From NCBI GenBank assembly GCA_013138735.1, contig WTCE01000112.1, positions 1 through 64,000 on the forward strand: a DNA stretch of 64,000 nt, in the 5' to 3' direction. Of the stretch, positions 35,831 to 45,105 are shown piece after piece. Numbering within the stretch: the first letter of the stretch is position 1; the number at the start of each line of letters is the position of its first letter. The position numbers and the translations under genes are program-made. Source of the stretch: Crocinitomix sp. (GTDB lineage Bacteria > Bacteroidota > Bacteroidia > Flavobacteriales_D > Crocinitomicaceae). The notes under the pieces were generated by a model that saw only the letters and a program-made list of their open reading frames with translations, ran no database searches and was not told the origin of the DNA.

Positions 35831-38260
35831 ATGAAGATATCTTATAATTGGTTAAAAACCTATATTGACACTGACTTATCAGCGCAACGTGTGGCTGAAA
35901 TTTTAACGGATACTGGACTGGAGGTAGAAGGCTTAGAAAAGGTTGAAACCATTAAAGGCGGATTAGAAGGTGTTGTAATTGGACATGTATTAACAAAAGA
36001 GCCGCATCCTGATGCTGATCGACTAAACGTAACAACCGTTTCTGTTGGAACAGGTGAACCCGTACAAATTGTTTGTGGTGCACCAAATGTTGCTGCCGGA
36101 CAAAAAGTTGTTGTCGCAACAGTAGGATCTACTCTTTATCCTTCTCCTGAAGAACCACCATTGAAGATTAAAAAATCTAAAATTCGCGGTATTGAATCAT
36201 TTGGTATGATTTGCGCCGAGGATGAATTGGGCTTAGGACAGTCACATGATGGCATTATGGTATTGGATGCCGCTACCGAAGTTGGTTTAACTGCCAAAGA
36301 ATTTTTCAATATTGAGGATGATTATTTAATTGAAATAGGATTAACGCCTAACCGAGCAGATGCTATGGGGCATTATGGTGTGGCAAGAGATTTAAAAGCA
36401 TATTTGAATTATCATGAGGGTGCTAATTTAAGTCTAAAAACTCCTGCCGTTGCCGACCTGAAAGAAGGATCTGAAAGTGTATCTATTAGTATAGAAAATA
36501 CTGACGCCTGCCCGCGCTATGCTGGAGCTGTCATTACTGGAGTAAAGGTTACAGATTCGCCAGATTGGCTGCAGAATAGATTGCGCTCAATTGGACTAGC
36601 ACCAATTAACAATATTGTAGATATTACAAATTTCGTAATGCACGAAATTGGAAACCCATTACATGCTTTTGATCTTGATACCGTAAATGGAGCGATTGTC
36701 GTTCGTAAAGCAAAAAACGGAGAAAAATTAGTCACACTAGACGAAGTTGAGCGCGAATTAGATGAAAATGATTTAATGATTTGCAATGCTACTGAAGCCA
36801 TGTGTATTGCTGGTGTATTTGGTGGCTTGAAATCAGGCGTTAAAACGGAGACGAAAAGCATTTTCTTGGAAGCTGCCTATTTTAATCCGGTTTCTATTCG
36901 TAAATCAGCAAAAAGACAAGGATTGAATACAGATGCTTCATTCCGCTTTGAGCGTGGAATTGATCCAAATTCCTTAATTTTATCACGTGACAGAGCAATC
37001 AGTTTAATTCTAGAAATTACTGGCGGTAAATTAGAAACATTGCATGATCAATATCCTGCTAAAATAGAAGACTTTGAAGTTGTATTCAGTTTTGATCGTT
37101 GTAGAAAATTGTGCGGTGCAAATATCTCTGATGAAGACATTGTGACAATTTTAGAAGAGCTGGATATTAAAATGATTTCAGATTCTGAAGAAGAAGTGGT
37201 ATTAAAAGTTCCAGCTTACAGAGTTGATGTTCAACGTGAAGTAGATGTTATTGAGGAAGTTTTAAGAATTTATGGTTTCAATAATGTGCCCTTACCAGAA
37301 AAACTGAACACTTCGCTTTCTTTCCAAGAAAAACCGAATAAGGAGAATATATATAACGTTACGGCTAATTTATTAGCTGATAACGGCTTTGCTGAAATCA
37401 TGAACAATTCATTGACTAGTTCGGCGAATTGGAATTTAGTGAATTCAGAAGTATTAAAAGCTGAACATGACGTAAGGTTATTGAATCCACTCAGTAATGA
37501 ATTAGATGTCATGCGCCAAACCATGTTATTTGGTGGATTGAGAAGCATTGAATTTAATCAAAACAGACAACATCCTGATTTAAGATTGTTTGAATTTGGA
37601 AGTGTTTATAATAAAGTAGAAGGAAAGTATTCTGAAGCAAAGAAAATGGGGCTTTGGATTACAGGAGTGAAAGAAGTTGAGAATTGGTCAAGCACTGGTC
37701 AAAAATCATCCTTTCATACTTTAAAAGGAGCTACTGAAGCTGTTTTGCAACGTTTGGGCGTATTTAAAGCACCGCGTATTGGAGAATTGACCAACGACTT
37801 TATGGAAGATGGTTATTCCCTAACAATTGCAAACAAACCGGTTGTTGAATTGGGTTGGATCAAACCAGAAATATTGAAAGCTTTTGGCATTAAACAAGCT
37901 GTTTATTATGCTGAGTTTAATTGGGACGTTGTGATTGACATTTCAATCATGAATAAAATCAATTTTAAACCAATTCCGAAAACGCAATTTGCGCGCAGAG
38001 ATTTCTCTTTATTGTTAGACAAATCTGTTCAATTTGGACAAATTCAATCAATTGCACAAAAGGCGGATCGTAAAATTTTAAAGGAAATTGGTTTGTTTGA
38101 TGTTTACGAAGGAAAAAACTTGGAGAAAGGAAAAAAATCCTATGCGGTTTCATTCATCTTTCAAGATGATGAAAAGACATTAAAAGACAAACAGATTGAT
38201 GCCATTATGGCAAAAATCCGTCAAGGATTAGAAGGGCAGTTGGGTGCTGAGTTAAGATAA
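35831..38260 (+). CDS. pheT: Phenylalanyl-tRNA synthetase beta subunit
   Basis: About 809 residues from ATG MKISYNWLKTYI (the track includes 9 extra upstream residues). It is a subunit of the alpha2-beta2 synthetase that charges tRNA-Phe. An N-terminal tRNA-binding OB domain (VIGHVLTKEPHPDADRLNV), the B3/B4 editing region (NIVDITNFVMHEIGNPLHAFD), the B5 domain, the synthetase-like core (FEFGSVY) and a C-terminal FDX-ACB domain (FARRDFSLLLDKSV) are in the normal order. pheS is not in the window. Confidence 0.97.
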   Translation: MKISYNWLKTYIDTDLSAQRVAEILTDTGLEVEGLEKVETIKGGLEGVVIGHVLTKEPHPDADRLNVTTVSVGTGEPVQIVCGAPNVAAGQKVVVATVGSTLYPSPEEPPLKIKKSKIRGIESFGMICAEDELGLGQSHDGIMVLDAATEVGLTAKEFFNIEDDYLIEIGLTPNRADAMGHYGVARDLKAYLNYHEGANLSLKTPAVADLKEGSESVSISIENTDACPRYAGAVITGVKVTDSPDWLQNRLRSIGLAPINNIVDITNFVMHEIGNPLHAFDLDTVNGAIVVRKAKNGEKLVTLDEVERELDENDLMICNATEAMCIAGVFGGLKSGVKTETKSIFLEAAYFNPVSIRKSAKRQGLNTDASFRFERGIDPNSLILSRDRAISLILEITGGKLETLHDQYPAKIEDFEVVFSFDRCRKLCGANISDEDIVTILEELDIKMISDSEEEVVLKVPAYRVDVQREVDVIEEVLRIYGFNNVPLPEKLNTSLSFQEKPNKENIYNVTANLLADNGFAEIMNNSLTSSANWNLVNSEVLKAEHDVRLLNPLSNELDVMRQTMLFGGLRSIEFNQNRQHPDLRLFEFGSVYNKVEGKYSEAKKMGLWITGVKEVENWSSTGQKSSFHTLKGATEAVLQRLGVFKAPRIGELTNDFMEDGYSLTIANKPVVELGWIKPEILKAFGIKQAVYYAEFNWDVVIDISIMNKINFKPIPKTQFARRDFSLLLDKSVQFGQIQSIAQKADRKILKEIGLFDVYEGKNLEKGKKSYAVSFIFQDDEKTLKDKQIDAIMAKIRQGLEGQLGAELR

Positions 38261-38261
38261 A

Positions 38262-38915
38262 ATGAGCCACAATAAAATTATAATAGCGTGTTTAGTAATA
38301 AGCACGCTATTTTCATGTTCGGGTACTTCAGACGAAAACCGGGCTATAAATCCAATTGAAACAGATTCAATTACTGAAAGAAAAAACTTTAAAGATTGGA
38401 CAGATGAAAGCGGCACATGGTTAGATCTGCCGTTGGACACGCTACAACTTATAGCGGATATGGATTTAATTGATCAAGTGAATCGAACTGATCTCATTCA
38501 AAATGATCCTGATAGCATCATACTAAATACGCAACTTGACACTTTTATCATGCGTGATATTTTCGCGGCTTGTACCTGCCCAAATTGGGAAATTATAACA
38601 TGCCCAGATTCATTACAAAATCCAAGTTTTGGTGGACCCTGCAAATTCTACATTGAGGCTGCGCATGCAGATTTGGAAATACGAGTACCCTACGTTGGCA
38701 CGGAATTGAATGTTCGTTTTATCGGTAAAAAATATTTAAAACCTGTTAAAGATGGTGAAAAAGGAGAAGCGAGTATTGGAGGAAATATTTTTAAATATTA
38801 TAGTTTCGAATTTATTAGACCATACCATATATATGGACCAAGTTATAATGACACCCTCGTTAACAATAACGACACAACCTTACAAACATTGAGCTCACAC
38901 CTCACGGTGCACTAA
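38262..38915 (+). CDS. Predicted lipoprotein, function unknown
   Basis: A 217-residue protein with lipobox LFSC-SG. The first half of the mature protein is acidic. A cysteine group CTCPNWEIITCPDSLQNPSFGGPC suggests a metal- or disulfide-bound knuckle, and the last part is beta-rich (FYIEAAHADLEIRVPYVGTELNVRFIGKKYL). No family is recognised. It starts one base past pheT and is probably read through from it. It converges on the glycosyltransferase gene with a 21-base overlap. Confidence 0.65.
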   Translation: MSHNKIIIACLVISTLFSCSGTSDENRAINPIETDSITERKNFKDWTDESGTWLDLPLDTLQLIADMDLIDQVNRTDLIQNDPDSIILNTQLDTFIMRDIFAACTCPNWEIITCPDSLQNPSFGGPCKFYIEAAHADLEIRVPYVGTELNVRFIGKKYLKPVKDGEKGEASIGGNIFKYYSFEFIRPYHIYGPSYNDTLVNNNDTTLQTLSSHLTVH

Positions 38916-40052
38916 ACACTTTTCAAAATCATTTATTTTTTGCTCCACCACTTTTTCCCAAACAAATTGTGCTGCGATTAAATCCAATGATTTTTGTTTC
39001 AGGGCGGTTAAAAATTCATCCTCTAAATTAGCGATTGAGGTTATGGCTTCTTCCAAAGCATTTACATCTGGTTTTTCAAGCAAGAGTCCGTTTCCTTGAA
39101 TCTGACGGGCAACAGCACCTACATCTGTCCCAATTATTGCCAATCCACAAGCCATTGCTTCTAAAATAACAGTTGGCATTCCTTCTGAATGACTGGGGCA
39201 AACCAAACAATCTTGCTGCGCTAAAATGGCCTTAATGCGATCTGTATCTCTAATCTCACCCAAATAATGAATGCGCTCATCTTGAATATGTTTGTTTTCT
39301 GGAATTGGGCCAATAAATGTAAACTCAAAATTAGTTTCCATCTGAATTAGTAATTGAATTGCCTTATTGAGCTCTTCAATTCCTTTTCGGCGTTCATCCC
39401 TGCCAATAAACACGAACTTTCTAACCGCATTATTGGGTGTAGTATTCTCCGCCAACCAATGTGCTTCAATTCCGTTTGATTGATGTAAGATTTCTTCGGT
39501 TTTCACACCAAGGTTTAGCAGTATTTCATCTATTTTTCCGCCGAAGGAATAAACATAATCTGCATTTCTTAAATTCCATTTTACTGCATTTTTAAATAAT
39601 GTGTATTCAGCCATTACTCTTAAACTTGGCGCAGTTTGATACATTTCTAATCCATGAAAATTAACAAAAACGGGGATTGTCAACTTTTTTTTATGCTTTT
39701 CTCGAATAAATCGCCAACCCGTAAAACCTTGGGCATAAATCAAGTCAAATTCATGCAGTTGATCTTCTAATTCTAGAAAAGCATTTCTCGAATAAGCTTT
39801 ATTCTCACGAATGTAATGCCCAGGAAAAGGATCAGTTTTAGGGAATTTCACAACTGTTTCGGCAATAAAATTGAACTCGTCCTCAGTAAATAATTCCTTG
39901 AATTTTTCAGGACTATATTCATTTCCACCGCAATGCATGAGGTGTACTTGAATTTGTGAATTGGCTAAAAGTTTTGCAAGTATTAAGGAATGCTTCTGCA
40001 TGCCCCCAATCTGGAACGGGAATATCCCATCTGTCAATAACAAAACTTTCAT
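38895..40052 (-). CDS. GT4-family glycosyltransferase
   Basis: About 385 residues from ATG MKVLLLTDG; the track TTG start adds three residues. N-terminal Rossmann domain (FPFQIGGMQKHSLILAKLLA) and a C-terminal one with the GT-B nucleotide-sugar loop KFVFIGRDERRKGIEEL and the retaining E-x7-E motif in HSEGMPTVILEAMACGLAIIGTDVGAV. It probably adds a sugar to a lipid or polysaccharide acceptor in the cytosol. Promoter TAATTTTG lies 6 bases before the ATG, so the mRNA may be leaderless. Confidence 0.9.
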   Translation of the reverse strand: MKVLLLTDGIFPFQIGGMQKHSLILAKLLANSQIQVHLMHCGGNEYSPEKFKELFTEDEFNFIAETVVKFPKTDPFPGHYIRENKAYSRNAFLELEDQLHEFDLIYAQGFTGWRFIREKHKKKLTIPVFVNFHGLEMYQTAPSLRVMAEYTLFKNAVKWNLRNADYVYSFGGKIDEILLNLGVKTEEILHQSNGIEAHWLAENTTPNNAVRKFVFIGRDERRKGIEELNKAIQLLIQMETNFEFTFIGPIPENKHIQDERIHYLGEIRDTDRIKAILAQQDCLVCPSHSEGMPTVILEAMACGLAIIGTDVGAVARQIQGNGLLLEKPDVNALEEAITSIANLEDEFLTALKQKSLDLIAAQFVWEKVVEQKINDFEKCLVHREV

Positions 40053-40058
40053 ACGCGG

Positions 40059-40066
40059 CAAAATTA
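40059..40066 (-). promoter_or_regulatory. Glycosyltransferase promoter -7 box
   Basis: TAATTTTG on the minus strand matches TAnnTTTG and ends 6 bases before the ATG. A similar sequence in the duplicated segment at about 42291-42300 has TAATTTTA at the same place. Confidence 0.55.
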
Positions 40067-40167
40067 ACGAAATTCTACCACGTAAAAGTTTTTTTAATTA
40101 GGATATAGCCACTGTTTAAAGTAGCGCATTGGTTAGTTGGGATATATGACCTAATAAAGCTTGAATA

Positions 40168-41553
40168 TTACTGTGAAATAACTTTTGACATAGTTCCGTC
40201 TGTATAGATATATACTTTCAAACCTTTATAAGTCTCGTCAACTTCGTGTCCCATAAGGTTGATAATTTTCACAATTTCTTTAGCAGCACCATTTTGGACA
40301 GAAACAGTGCCTAACCTATTCTTTTTTCCATCAAAATCTGTTTGAGAAAGACGATAATACGTTATTTCATTTTCAACGCTATAATCTGTATACTCATAAC
40401 CTATTTTACCAGTTGAATTTCCGGCTCCGGCAATGTCAGCTTCAAATTCCCAATTCACACCATCAATGCTTGTTTCAAGGGTGTAGTGTGAATTATTTAA
40501 TTCAGACACAGTACGCCATTCAATTAAGTTACTGTGCCCAACTTGCTTCGCTTCAAATAAAATCAGGTCTATGGGTAATAGTAAACAATCAAATGATGCG
40601 CCCGCAGTTAAATCCCAAGTTAAGTCAAATGAGGTTCCATCTGCCGTATAATTATCAATACAAATAATAAAAATGTCATCCGCGCTAGCAGTAATCGGAT
40701 CAACTACTCCATCACCAAAAGCATCTTCACTAAGATCTCCTGCACCTGCCTCTAAACCAGTATTTCCAGCTACTGCAGCAAATGAACAACGCAATGGCGC
40801 ACCGACTGGTGGACATACTATTGCAGCAAGAGGACCCCAAACGGCAAAATCATAATCCACAGCAGTTTCTATAGTAAACGCGTAATCACCATCAGTTGCA
40901 GCTTGAAAATAATACCATGATGATTGATTTTCTCCAGAGAGACAGCCTTCGTTTGTGGCATCCAGGTCAACAAAATTACCATCACCATCACTATTCCCTG
41001 TAAAGGTCTCATCTGTGCAAACTGTTGTACCACCATCACAATCTGCTGTTGTTGGTTCAACGCAGTTTGCATCTGCTGAAAATAATAAACTCCAACTAGT
41101 TAATGTTCCGTCATCTCCAAATGCATCATCCGCAACATAAAGGGTCCAAGCTCCATCTGCATCTTGTCCATTATTTGCCATATCGATATTTCCGTCAGGA
41201 ATGTATGAACCGTTAAACGGCGCCGTTCCAATCGAAACTGGTGTTACTGCCGCCATGTTAAAACAGGTCACACTATAATCATCTCCCCCTCCACCATTAT
41301 AGGCAGTTAATAAATAAAGGTCGCCGGCTGGATCTTCAAGATATATGAATAAATCTGAATCCCATGTGTGGTCAATGTCAATACAAACCTCTTCTAAGCC
41401 GTAATCACAATCAATTATTCCTACTCCTGCCACTGTAATTGAACTTGAAATTGTTGCCAGCGATACGATTGACGTACCCGGAGTGGTTGTGAAAGTTTGC
41501 CCCCAACCTATTCCAATCGTAAAACTTATAAGAAGTGTGAGTAGTTGTTTCAT
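40168..41553 (-). CDS. Exported protein with P-domain and T9SS-like C-terminal tail, copy 1
   Basis: A 461-residue protein. Signal peptide ends GIGWGQ. Residues 30-165 match the proprotein-convertase P-domain (IDCDYGLEEVCIDIDHTWDSDLFIYLEDPAG ... YIPDGNIDMANNGQDADGAWTLYVADDAFGDDGTLTSWSLLF). Residues 170-330 form a cysteine-containing beta-sandwich with calcium-like Asp/Gly loops. Residues 335-430 form a fibronectin-like strand set (VSELNNSHYTLETSIDGVNWEF), and the last 35 residues (INLMGHEVDETYKGLKVYIYTDGTMSKVI) resemble a short T9SS sorting tail. It overlaps the preceding small gene by 4 bases. A close paralogue follows upstream. Confidence 0.85.
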   Translation of the reverse strand: MKQLLTLLISFTIGIGWGQTFTTTPGTSIVSLATISSSITVAGVGIIDCDYGLEEVCIDIDHTWDSDLFIYLEDPAGDLYLLTAYNGGGGDDYSVTCFNMAAVTPVSIGTAPFNGSYIPDGNIDMANNGQDADGAWTLYVADDAFGDDGTLTSWSLLFSADANCVEPTTADCDGGTTVCTDETFTGNSDGDGNFVDLDATNEGCLSGENQSSWYYFQAATDGDYAFTIETAVDYDFAVWGPLAAIVCPPVGAPLRCSFAAVAGNTGLEAGAGDLSEDAFGDGVVDPITASADDIFIICIDNYTADGTSFDLTWDLTAGASFDCLLLPIDLILFEAKQVGHSNLIEWRTVSELNNSHYTLETSIDGVNWEFEADIAGAGNSTGKIGYEYTDYSVENEITYYRLSQTDFDGKKNRLGTVSVQNGAAKEIVKIINLMGHEVDETYKGLKVYIYTDGTMSKVISQ

Positions 41554-41852
41554 CCCAGGTCAATTTTCACAATTTCTCCTTCAATAGCGACTCCATTTGC
41601 TACTAACTTCAATAATAACTCGGCTGGATCAAATTCTAAATGCGTAAAAACAATGAAACGATCCAAAGAATCGTCAAACTTTACTGCTTTAACACCCATT
41701 AATTTTCGGATGAGGTCAATTTGCATTTTTGCCGCACCATTTTCGGTAATTCCAGTTATCGAAAATTTATATTGAAAATCAAAACTTGGTTCTTGAGCAT
41801 AGCTTAGTGTTCCTAAAAAAAGGGCGAAATTAATCAGGATAATTTTTAGCAT
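41550..41852 (-). CDS. Small exported HMA-fold-like protein, copy 1
   Basis: A 100-residue protein with signal peptide ending GTLSYAQ. The mature part has the beta-alpha-beta-beta-alpha-beta order of heavy-metal-associated domains (FQYKFSITGITENGAAKMQIDLIRKLMGVKAVKFD, FIVFTHLEFDPAELLLKLVANGVAIEG) but lacks the CxxC metal site. It is translationally coupled to the P-domain gene through an ATGA overlap, and the pair is duplicated next door. Its role is unknown. A partner or chaperone for the P-domain protein is possible (inference). Confidence 0.7.
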   Translation of the reverse strand: MLKIILINFALFLGTLSYAQEPSFDFQYKFSITGITENGAAKMQIDLIRKLMGVKAVKFDDSLDRFIVFTHLEFDPAELLLKLVANGVAIEGEIVKIDLG

Positions 41853-42399
41853 TGGGTGGTTAATTGGTAGTTATCTCAGGGAATGTATGACAAAGTTTAT
41901 GACTTTCCTAACAGAATTCGATAAATCCTGTTCAAAATACGACAAATCCTTGATTTGGGTATCTTCAATTATTTTCTCATTTTCATAAAACAGCTTTATT
42001 CTTGATTGACTTTATTATTTGGGTCTGAATTGCTTTACAGGCAATGATTTATGACCTGTCGCCAATCAAGGCAAATCTTAAACCATACGCCAAACCCCAT
42101 CCTACTCTACTTGTTCGATAGATTAGTAGCTTGAAAACCAACTAATATTTATTAAAAAATCCGCGAATTCGGCGGTTAGATCTGTTTTAGGAATTTTAAA
42201 CCTAAAATTGAAATTAATTCGGCGCAAATAATTCCTTAAAATTTTCAAAAAAAATCCAATGGATAGCAATTCAAAAAATTTCATACGTGGTAAAATTATT
42301 GATATTCCACCACGTATAAACTTTTCAAATTGGTTAAAACTACGCGTTAAAGTAGTTCATTGGTTGGTATGGGGTATATGACCTAGTAAGAGTAGAACC
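41853..42399. other. 547-base intergenic region between the duplicated cassettes, holding duplication remnants
   Basis: Its 3' part (about 42282-42399) repeats the sequence between the glycosyltransferase start and copy 1 (40050-40167) at roughly 75-80% by eye, including TTCATACG[C/T]GG and the tail GACCTA[A/G]TAA...TTACTGTGAAATAACTTTT. A minus-strand ORF of 53 codons (42123-42284), starting at the position that matches the glycosyltransferase ATG, is probably a relic. No other gene or terminator is seen in 41880-42120. Confidence 0.55.
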
Positions 42400-43788
42400 T
42401 TACTGTGAAATAACTTTTAACATAGAACCGTCTGTATAGATATATACTTTCAGTCCTTTATAATCCTCATCAACCTCATGTCCCATAAGGTTAATAATTT
42501 TCTCGACTTCTTTATCCGCCTTATTTTGAACAGAAATGGTCCCTAACTTTTTCTTCTTTCCATCAAAATCTGTTTGAGAAAGACGGTAATACGTAATTTC
42601 ATTTTCAACTGTATAATCAGTGTACTCATAGTCTAATTCATTGGACGAATTTCCGGCACCAGCAATTTCAGCTTCTAACTCCCAGTTAATCCCATCATAA
42701 CTCGTTTCAAGTGTGTAATGCGAATTATTCAATTCCGACTTCGTTCGCCATTCAATTAAATTGCCATGTCCAACTTGCTCCGCTTTAAACACAATCAAGT
42801 CAATTGGTAAAAGTGTACAGTCAAATGTCGCTCCTGCCGTTAAATCCCAAGTTAAATCAAAAGAAGTTCCGTCTGCTGTATAATTGTCAATACAAATTAT
42901 GAAAATATCATCTGCAAGCGCTGTTATCGGATCTACCACCGCATCTCCACCCGCGCCTTCGGTATTATCACCAGCTCCAGCTTCTAAGCCAGTATCTCCA
43001 GCGTTTCCAGAGTATGAACAGCGTAGTGGATCGCCAACAGGTGGACATGCTAATTCCGTTAAAGGTCCCCAAACTGCAAAATCATAATCCACAGCTGTTT
43101 CTATCATAAACGCATAGTCACCATCTGTGGCTGCTTGAAAATAATACCATGACGATTGATTCTCACCTGAGAGACAGCCGTCATTTGATGCATCTAAGTC
43201 TTCGAAATTTCCTCCACCATCACTATTCCCCGTGAAGGTCTCATCTGTACAAAGCGTTATCCCGCCATCACAATCTGCAGTTGTTGGTTCAGGACCACAA
43301 TTAGGAGTTGATGCAAATACTAAACTCCAGCTATTTAAAGTCCCTGAAGTTCCACTTCTATCATCTGTTACCTCCAATGTCCAAGTGCCATTTGCATCTT
43401 GACCGTTATTTGCTAATCCAATATCTCCTTCAGGTACATAAGAACCGTTAAATGGAGCCGATCCTGCATTAATATCTGTACCAGCCGTCATATCAAAACA
43501 TGTAACAATATAGTTATTTCCTCCACCTCCGTTATCTGTTGTAAGCTCATAAGTATCTCCATTTGGGTCAATTAAAAAAATGTCCATATCCGCATCCCTA
43601 TTGTGCGAAAGATCAATACAAACTTGTTCTAACCCATAATCGCAGTCAATCGTTCCAACGCCCGTTACAGTAATATCGTCTGTTTCTGTTGAATTATTGG
43701 GGATACTCAGACTTGGCGAGGATGAAAATGTTTGACCAAATGCCAAACCAGTTATGAAAAATGATATGAAGATTAATATTCTGTTCAT
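42400..43788 (-). CDS. Exported protein with P-domain and T9SS-like C-terminal tail, copy 2
   Basis: A 462-residue paralogue of the 461-residue protein, with the same order: signal peptide ending GLAFGQ, P-domain (DCDYGLEQVCIDLSHNRDADMDIFLIDPNG ... YVPEGDIGLANNGQDANGTWTLEVTDDRSG), cysteine-containing beta-sandwich (SSWYYFQAATDGDYAFMIETAVDYDFAVWGP), fibronectin-like strands and the terminal INLMGHEVDEDYKGLKVYIYTDGSMLKVIS. The C-terminal halves are almost identical, while the P-domains differ most, as if the P-domain surface is under change. It overlaps the small gene before it by 4 bases. Confidence 0.85.
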   Translation of the reverse strand: MNRILIFISFFITGLAFGQTFSSSPSLSIPNNSTETDDITVTGVGTIDCDYGLEQVCIDLSHNRDADMDIFLIDPNGDTYELTTDNGGGGNNYIVTCFDMTAGTDINAGSAPFNGSYVPEGDIGLANNGQDANGTWTLEVTDDRSGTSGTLNSWSLVFASTPNCGPEPTTADCDGGITLCTDETFTGNSDGGGNFEDLDASNDGCLSGENQSSWYYFQAATDGDYAFMIETAVDYDFAVWGPLTELACPPVGDPLRCSYSGNAGDTGLEAGAGDNTEGAGGDAVVDPITALADDIFIICIDNYTADGTSFDLTWDLTAGATFDCTLLPIDLIVFKAEQVGHGNLIEWRTKSELNNSHYTLETSYDGINWELEAEIAGAGNSSNELDYEYTDYTVENEITYYRLSQTDFDGKKKKLGTISVQNKADKEVEKIINLMGHEVDEDYKGLKVYIYTDGSMLKVISQ

Positions 43789-44087
43789 TCTATAATTATT
43801 TTAACTAAATCACCAACCAATACTAATCCAATTGTTCCAAAATCATAGCCCATCTCCTCTATGCTCCAGTCCAAATGCGTTAAGATTGTAAACTCATCCG
43901 TTTCGTTATTAAAACGCACTACTTTTACTCCCAACAATTCTCGAATTTCGAAAATTGTATGCTTGGCATCTGAAGGCTCTGTGATTCCTTCAAATTTGAA
44001 TACATAATTAAAGTCGTGACTTGAGTCTTGAGCAAAACTAAAAGACCCTATAAATAGGACGACACTGAAAAATATTATTTTAAGCAT
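43785..44087 (-). CDS. Small exported HMA-fold-like protein, copy 2
   Basis: A 100-residue paralogue of the copy 1 small protein, with signal peptide ending GSFSFAQ and the same fold order (FNYVFKFEGITEPSDAKHTIFEIRELLGVKVVRFN, FTILTHLDWSIEEMGYDFGTIGLVLVGDLVKI). Again no CxxC. It has diverged more than its partner P-domain gene. A -7 box lies upstream and the P-domain gene is ATGA-coupled to it. Confidence 0.7.
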   Translation of the reverse strand: MLKIIFFSVVLFIGSFSFAQDSSHDFNYVFKFEGITEPSDAKHTIFEIRELLGVKVVRFNNETDEFTILTHLDWSIEEMGYDFGTIGLVLVGDLVKIIIE

Positions 44088-44105
44088 TTGAGGTGGCTTT
44101 TTTTA

Positions 44106-44113
44106 TAAATGTA
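44106..44113 (-). promoter_or_regulatory. Copy 2 cassette promoter -7 box
   Basis: TACATTTA on the minus strand is one base from TAnnTTTG and lies 18 bases before the small-protein ATG. The equivalent place in copy 1 reads TACATTCC, a weaker match, so copy 1 may be less active or use another promoter. The rest of 44114-44292 shows nothing recognisable. Confidence 0.45.
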
Positions 44114-44292
44114 GGTCGTCACTTACGGTTTTCCTAAAACAATTCGACCAAAGCCTTTCAATATTCGACCAGAAGCTGAATATTGGTAAAAAGACCTGTT
44201 TTGAATTTATTTGAAATTACATTCTATATTTTAAACGGTTTAGGTAAAACAAAATGCAATGCGTGCATAGTTTTTAAAAATTTAGACTTATA

Positions 44293-44334
44293 CAAAAAAA
44301 AGCCCTGATCCGCCTTAGGCGGTCAGAGCTTTTG
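44293..44334 (-). terminator. Terminator after the DUF4197 gene (bidirectional shape)
   Basis: AAAAGCCCTGATCCGCC and GGCGGTCAGAGCTTTT form a long stem (about 15 pairs with mismatches) around TTAG, with an A-run before and T-run after, so it can work in both directions. It is 25 bases past the DUF4197 stop. Confidence 0.85.
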
Positions 44335-44358
44335 AATTTATTTTTACTCTAATAACCT

Positions 44359-45105
44359 CTAATCCAGTAAACTACCGAATACTTTTTTCAATAAATCAGT
44401 CACTTGCGCAACAGGATCTTTTCGAATCTTTTTTTCTTCTTGCTTTACTAAATAAAACAGGCCAGAAATTCCTTTTTGTGTAACATACTCGTCCAAATCA
44501 GCAGTTACTTTGTCTTTACCGAATAAAGGTGCCCAGTTATTATAACGCGTCGCTATTGGGTTCCAATAGCTCGTTAATTTTACCGTTTCAATTGCATTGT
44601 GCACAACTGGTTTAAAAGCAGCCGTTAATGGTGAAGTAGTTTTATCCATTAAAAAAGTTGTTGCGGCTGAATCCGATCCTTTCAAAATTGAAAAACCGTC
44701 AGAAATACTCATATTCCTAATTGCATCAACAAAAATTGGTGCTGCTTTTTTAGAAGCTTCTTCAGCCGCACGGTTAAGAGTAAGTGTGATTTCGTCCACC
44801 TTTCCTTGTAAACCCCATTTAATAGCCTGGTCTTTCATTGCAACTGCACTTTCTGGAAAAGGAAGCTTAATAATGTCATTTTTGAAAAAACCGTCTGTAA
44901 GGCTCGCCTTACTTGCGCCATTTTTAATTCCAATTGTCAATGCCTCTTTTAATCCGGCTATTACTTCATCATTTGTGAGCGAAGGTGTAGTAACGCCTCC
45001 ATCTTCCCCACCATTGATTACTTCTCCGGCTACACTTTCTAATATATCACACTGTGTAAATGTTAACATACTGAGAAGTCCTAATACTATACTTAATTTT
45101 CTCAT
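44359..45105 (-). CDS. DUF4197 family lipoprotein
   Basis: About 248 residues from ATG MRKLSIVLGLL (the track adds 22 unlikely residues). Lipobox LTFTQC-DI. The family core is visible: ALTIGIKNGASKASLTDGFFKNDIIKLPFPESAVAMKDQAIKWGL, DEITLTLNRAAEEASKKAAPIFVDAIRNMSISDGFSIL, SAATTFLMDKTTSPLTAAFKPVV, and YVTQKGISGLFYLVKQEEKKIRKDPVAQVTDLLKKVFGSL. The function of DUF4197 is unknown. It is helical and periplasmic. It is divergent from cinA. Confidence 0.9.
   Translation of the reverse strand: MRKLSIVLGLLSMLTFTQCDILESVAGEVINGGEDGGVTTPSLTNDEVIAGLKEALTIGIKNGASKASLTDGFFKNDIIKLPFPESAVAMKDQAIKWGLQGKVDEITLTLNRAAEEASKKAAPIFVDAIRNMSISDGFSILKGSDSAATTFLMDKTTSPLTAAFKPVVHNAIETVKLTSYWNPIATRYNNWAPLFGKDKVTADLDEYVTQKGISGLFYLVKQEEKKIRKDPVAQVTDLLKKVFGSLLD

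Noticed and set aside
40413-41140. Several + strand ORFs of 60-84 residues within the P-domain gene
   Set aside because: Shadow frames of a clear exported protein; similar frames recur in the paralogue because of duplication.
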